A DNA stretch of 5,562 nucleotides. It comes from Miltoncostaeales bacterium (GTDB taxonomy: Bacteria > Actinomycetota > Thermoleophilia > Miltoncostaeales > Miltoncostaeaceae). Made by a program: the position numbers and the translations under genes. Location of the stretch: positions 1 to 5,562 of the forward strand of contig JAUROO010000054.1 of NCBI GenBank assembly GCA_030829765.1. The letters run 5' to 3'. How positions within the stretch are numbered: position 1 is the first letter of the stretch; the number at the start of each line of letters is the position of its first letter. The notes beneath the pieces were generated by a model. The model was not told the origin of the DNA, made no database searches, and saw nothing but the letters and a program-made list of their open reading frames with translations. This document shows positions 5,011 through 5,562 of this stretch, piece after piece.

Positions 5011-5562
5011 CTAGACGCGGCGGAACACGACCTTCTGTGCCGCGTTGTCGCCGTACTGCGAGCGTGCCTGGATGTCCACCTGCAGGCTCTGGCCGGACGA
5101 CCACGCGGTGGCGCCGAGGCAGGCGGTCAGGTCGATGGTGAACGTGAGCGTGTTGGCGGGGTTGGCCGCGCGGTCGCCCTGGGCATCCTGCAGCCCGTCG
5201 CCAACAGCGGACAGGTCGGGGTCGGTGGTGCTGTACGCGCTCGTCGCGCAGCGCCCGGGCCCGGGGGTGGGCGTGCCTGACGAGGCGGACGGGCCGTTGG
5301 GTACGTCCGCGCTGTAGTTGAGGCGGCCGATGTCCATCCAGGCCGCCTCGCCGGTGGCCGGGATGCCTGCGCGCTGCGGGCGCCAGTAGGTCATGGTGAC
5401 GCTCACCGGCCCCGCGGCGGGCACGGGGATGGGGTTGGCCATGGTGCCCACGGTGGCGGGGTAGGCCACGGCGCCGCCGCCGCCGCCATTCACCGAGTAC
5501 GCCTGCAGGGCGGGGGTGGTGCCGAAGACGAAGTTGAGCATGCCGCCGATGCGGGTGCCATC
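5011..5562 (-). CDS. C-terminal part of an unrecognised, probably secreted beta-rich protein, cut by the window edge
   Basis: The frame is open to the window edge (first codon 5562-5560), giving 183 residues before the TAG at 5013-5011. ATG 5541 is internal and has no ribosome binding site; the coding frame continues above it (DGTRIGGMLNFVFG), so the start lies outside the window. The sequence is rich in Gly, Ala, Pro, Ser and Thr, with a Gly run (26-30), a strand-like segment VSVTMTYWRPQR (53-64), a Pro/Gly/Ser/Thr-rich stretch (89-103) and two Cys (105, 148) near GRCATSAY and LTACLGA. It ends with strand-like QVDIQARSQY and KVVFRRV. The composition and Cys pair suit an extracytoplasmic beta-sandwich protein, but the signal peptide is not visible and I recognise no family. 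The next gene starts 53 bases downstream on the same strand; a short inverted repeat with one mismatch (4985-5002) lies between and is too weak to call. Confidence 0.68.
   Translation of the reverse strand, partial: DGTRIGGMLNFVFGTTPALQAYSVNGGGGGAVAYPATVGTMANPIPVPAAGPVSVTMTYWRPQRAGIPATGEAAWMDIGRLNYSADVPNGPSASSGTPTPGPGRCATSAYSTTDPDLSAVGDGLQDAQGDRAANPANTLTFTIDLTACLGATAWSSGQSLQVDIQARSQYGDNAAQKVVFRRV

Noticed and set aside
4958..5104. N-terminal extension of the charge-split protein to ATG 5104
   Set aside because: It overlaps the neighbouring gene, has no signal-like start, and GTG 4957 has a GAGGAG site and a signal peptide right after it.

Overview
This window is very GC-rich and almost every codon ends in G or C. 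It also holds a GAP/Sap-type membrane protein, a family found mostly in Actinomycetota, and several Ala-rich signal peptides. Together these point to a high-GC actinomycete or an environmental relative. Class-level placement (for example Thermoleophilia) would be a guess.

Layout. Three genes on the minus strand fill the left half. In transcription order they are a small secreted protein with pentapeptide-like repeats (2585 to 2024, with a disturbed start), a secreted seven-bladed Asp-box beta-propeller with a basic C-terminal domain (1905 to 367), and the N-terminal part of a secreted trypsin-like S1 serine protease that runs off the left edge (247 to 1). A 110-base divergent gap (2586-2695) separates them from two plus-strand genes: a Cys-rich lipoprotein (2696-3142) and a six-helix GAP/Sap-like membrane protein (3215-3880), with a perfect 12-bp hairpin between those two. 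The right end is again minus strand: the C-terminal part of an unrecognised beta-rich protein that enters from the right edge (5562 to 5011), followed 53 bases downstream by a secreted protein whose N-terminal half is acidic and C-terminal half is strongly basic (4957 to 3917). It converges on the GAP gene. No gap exceeds 300 bases, and I see no RNA gene, CRISPR array, insertion sequence or attachment site.

How the genes fit together. Five of the seven products carry a visible export signal (four signal peptides and one lipoprotein signal). A sixth is a membrane protein, and the truncated one has the composition of a secreted protein. The window therefore reads as a cell-surface or secretome locus. 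The GAP family is known for export of cell-envelope lipids, so an envelope theme is plausible, but nothing proves the genes act in one pathway. The most notable points are the apparent one-base frameshift at the start of the pentapeptide gene, the closed seven-blade propeller with recently duplicated blades, and two secreted proteins that both end in a highly basic domain with two cysteines.
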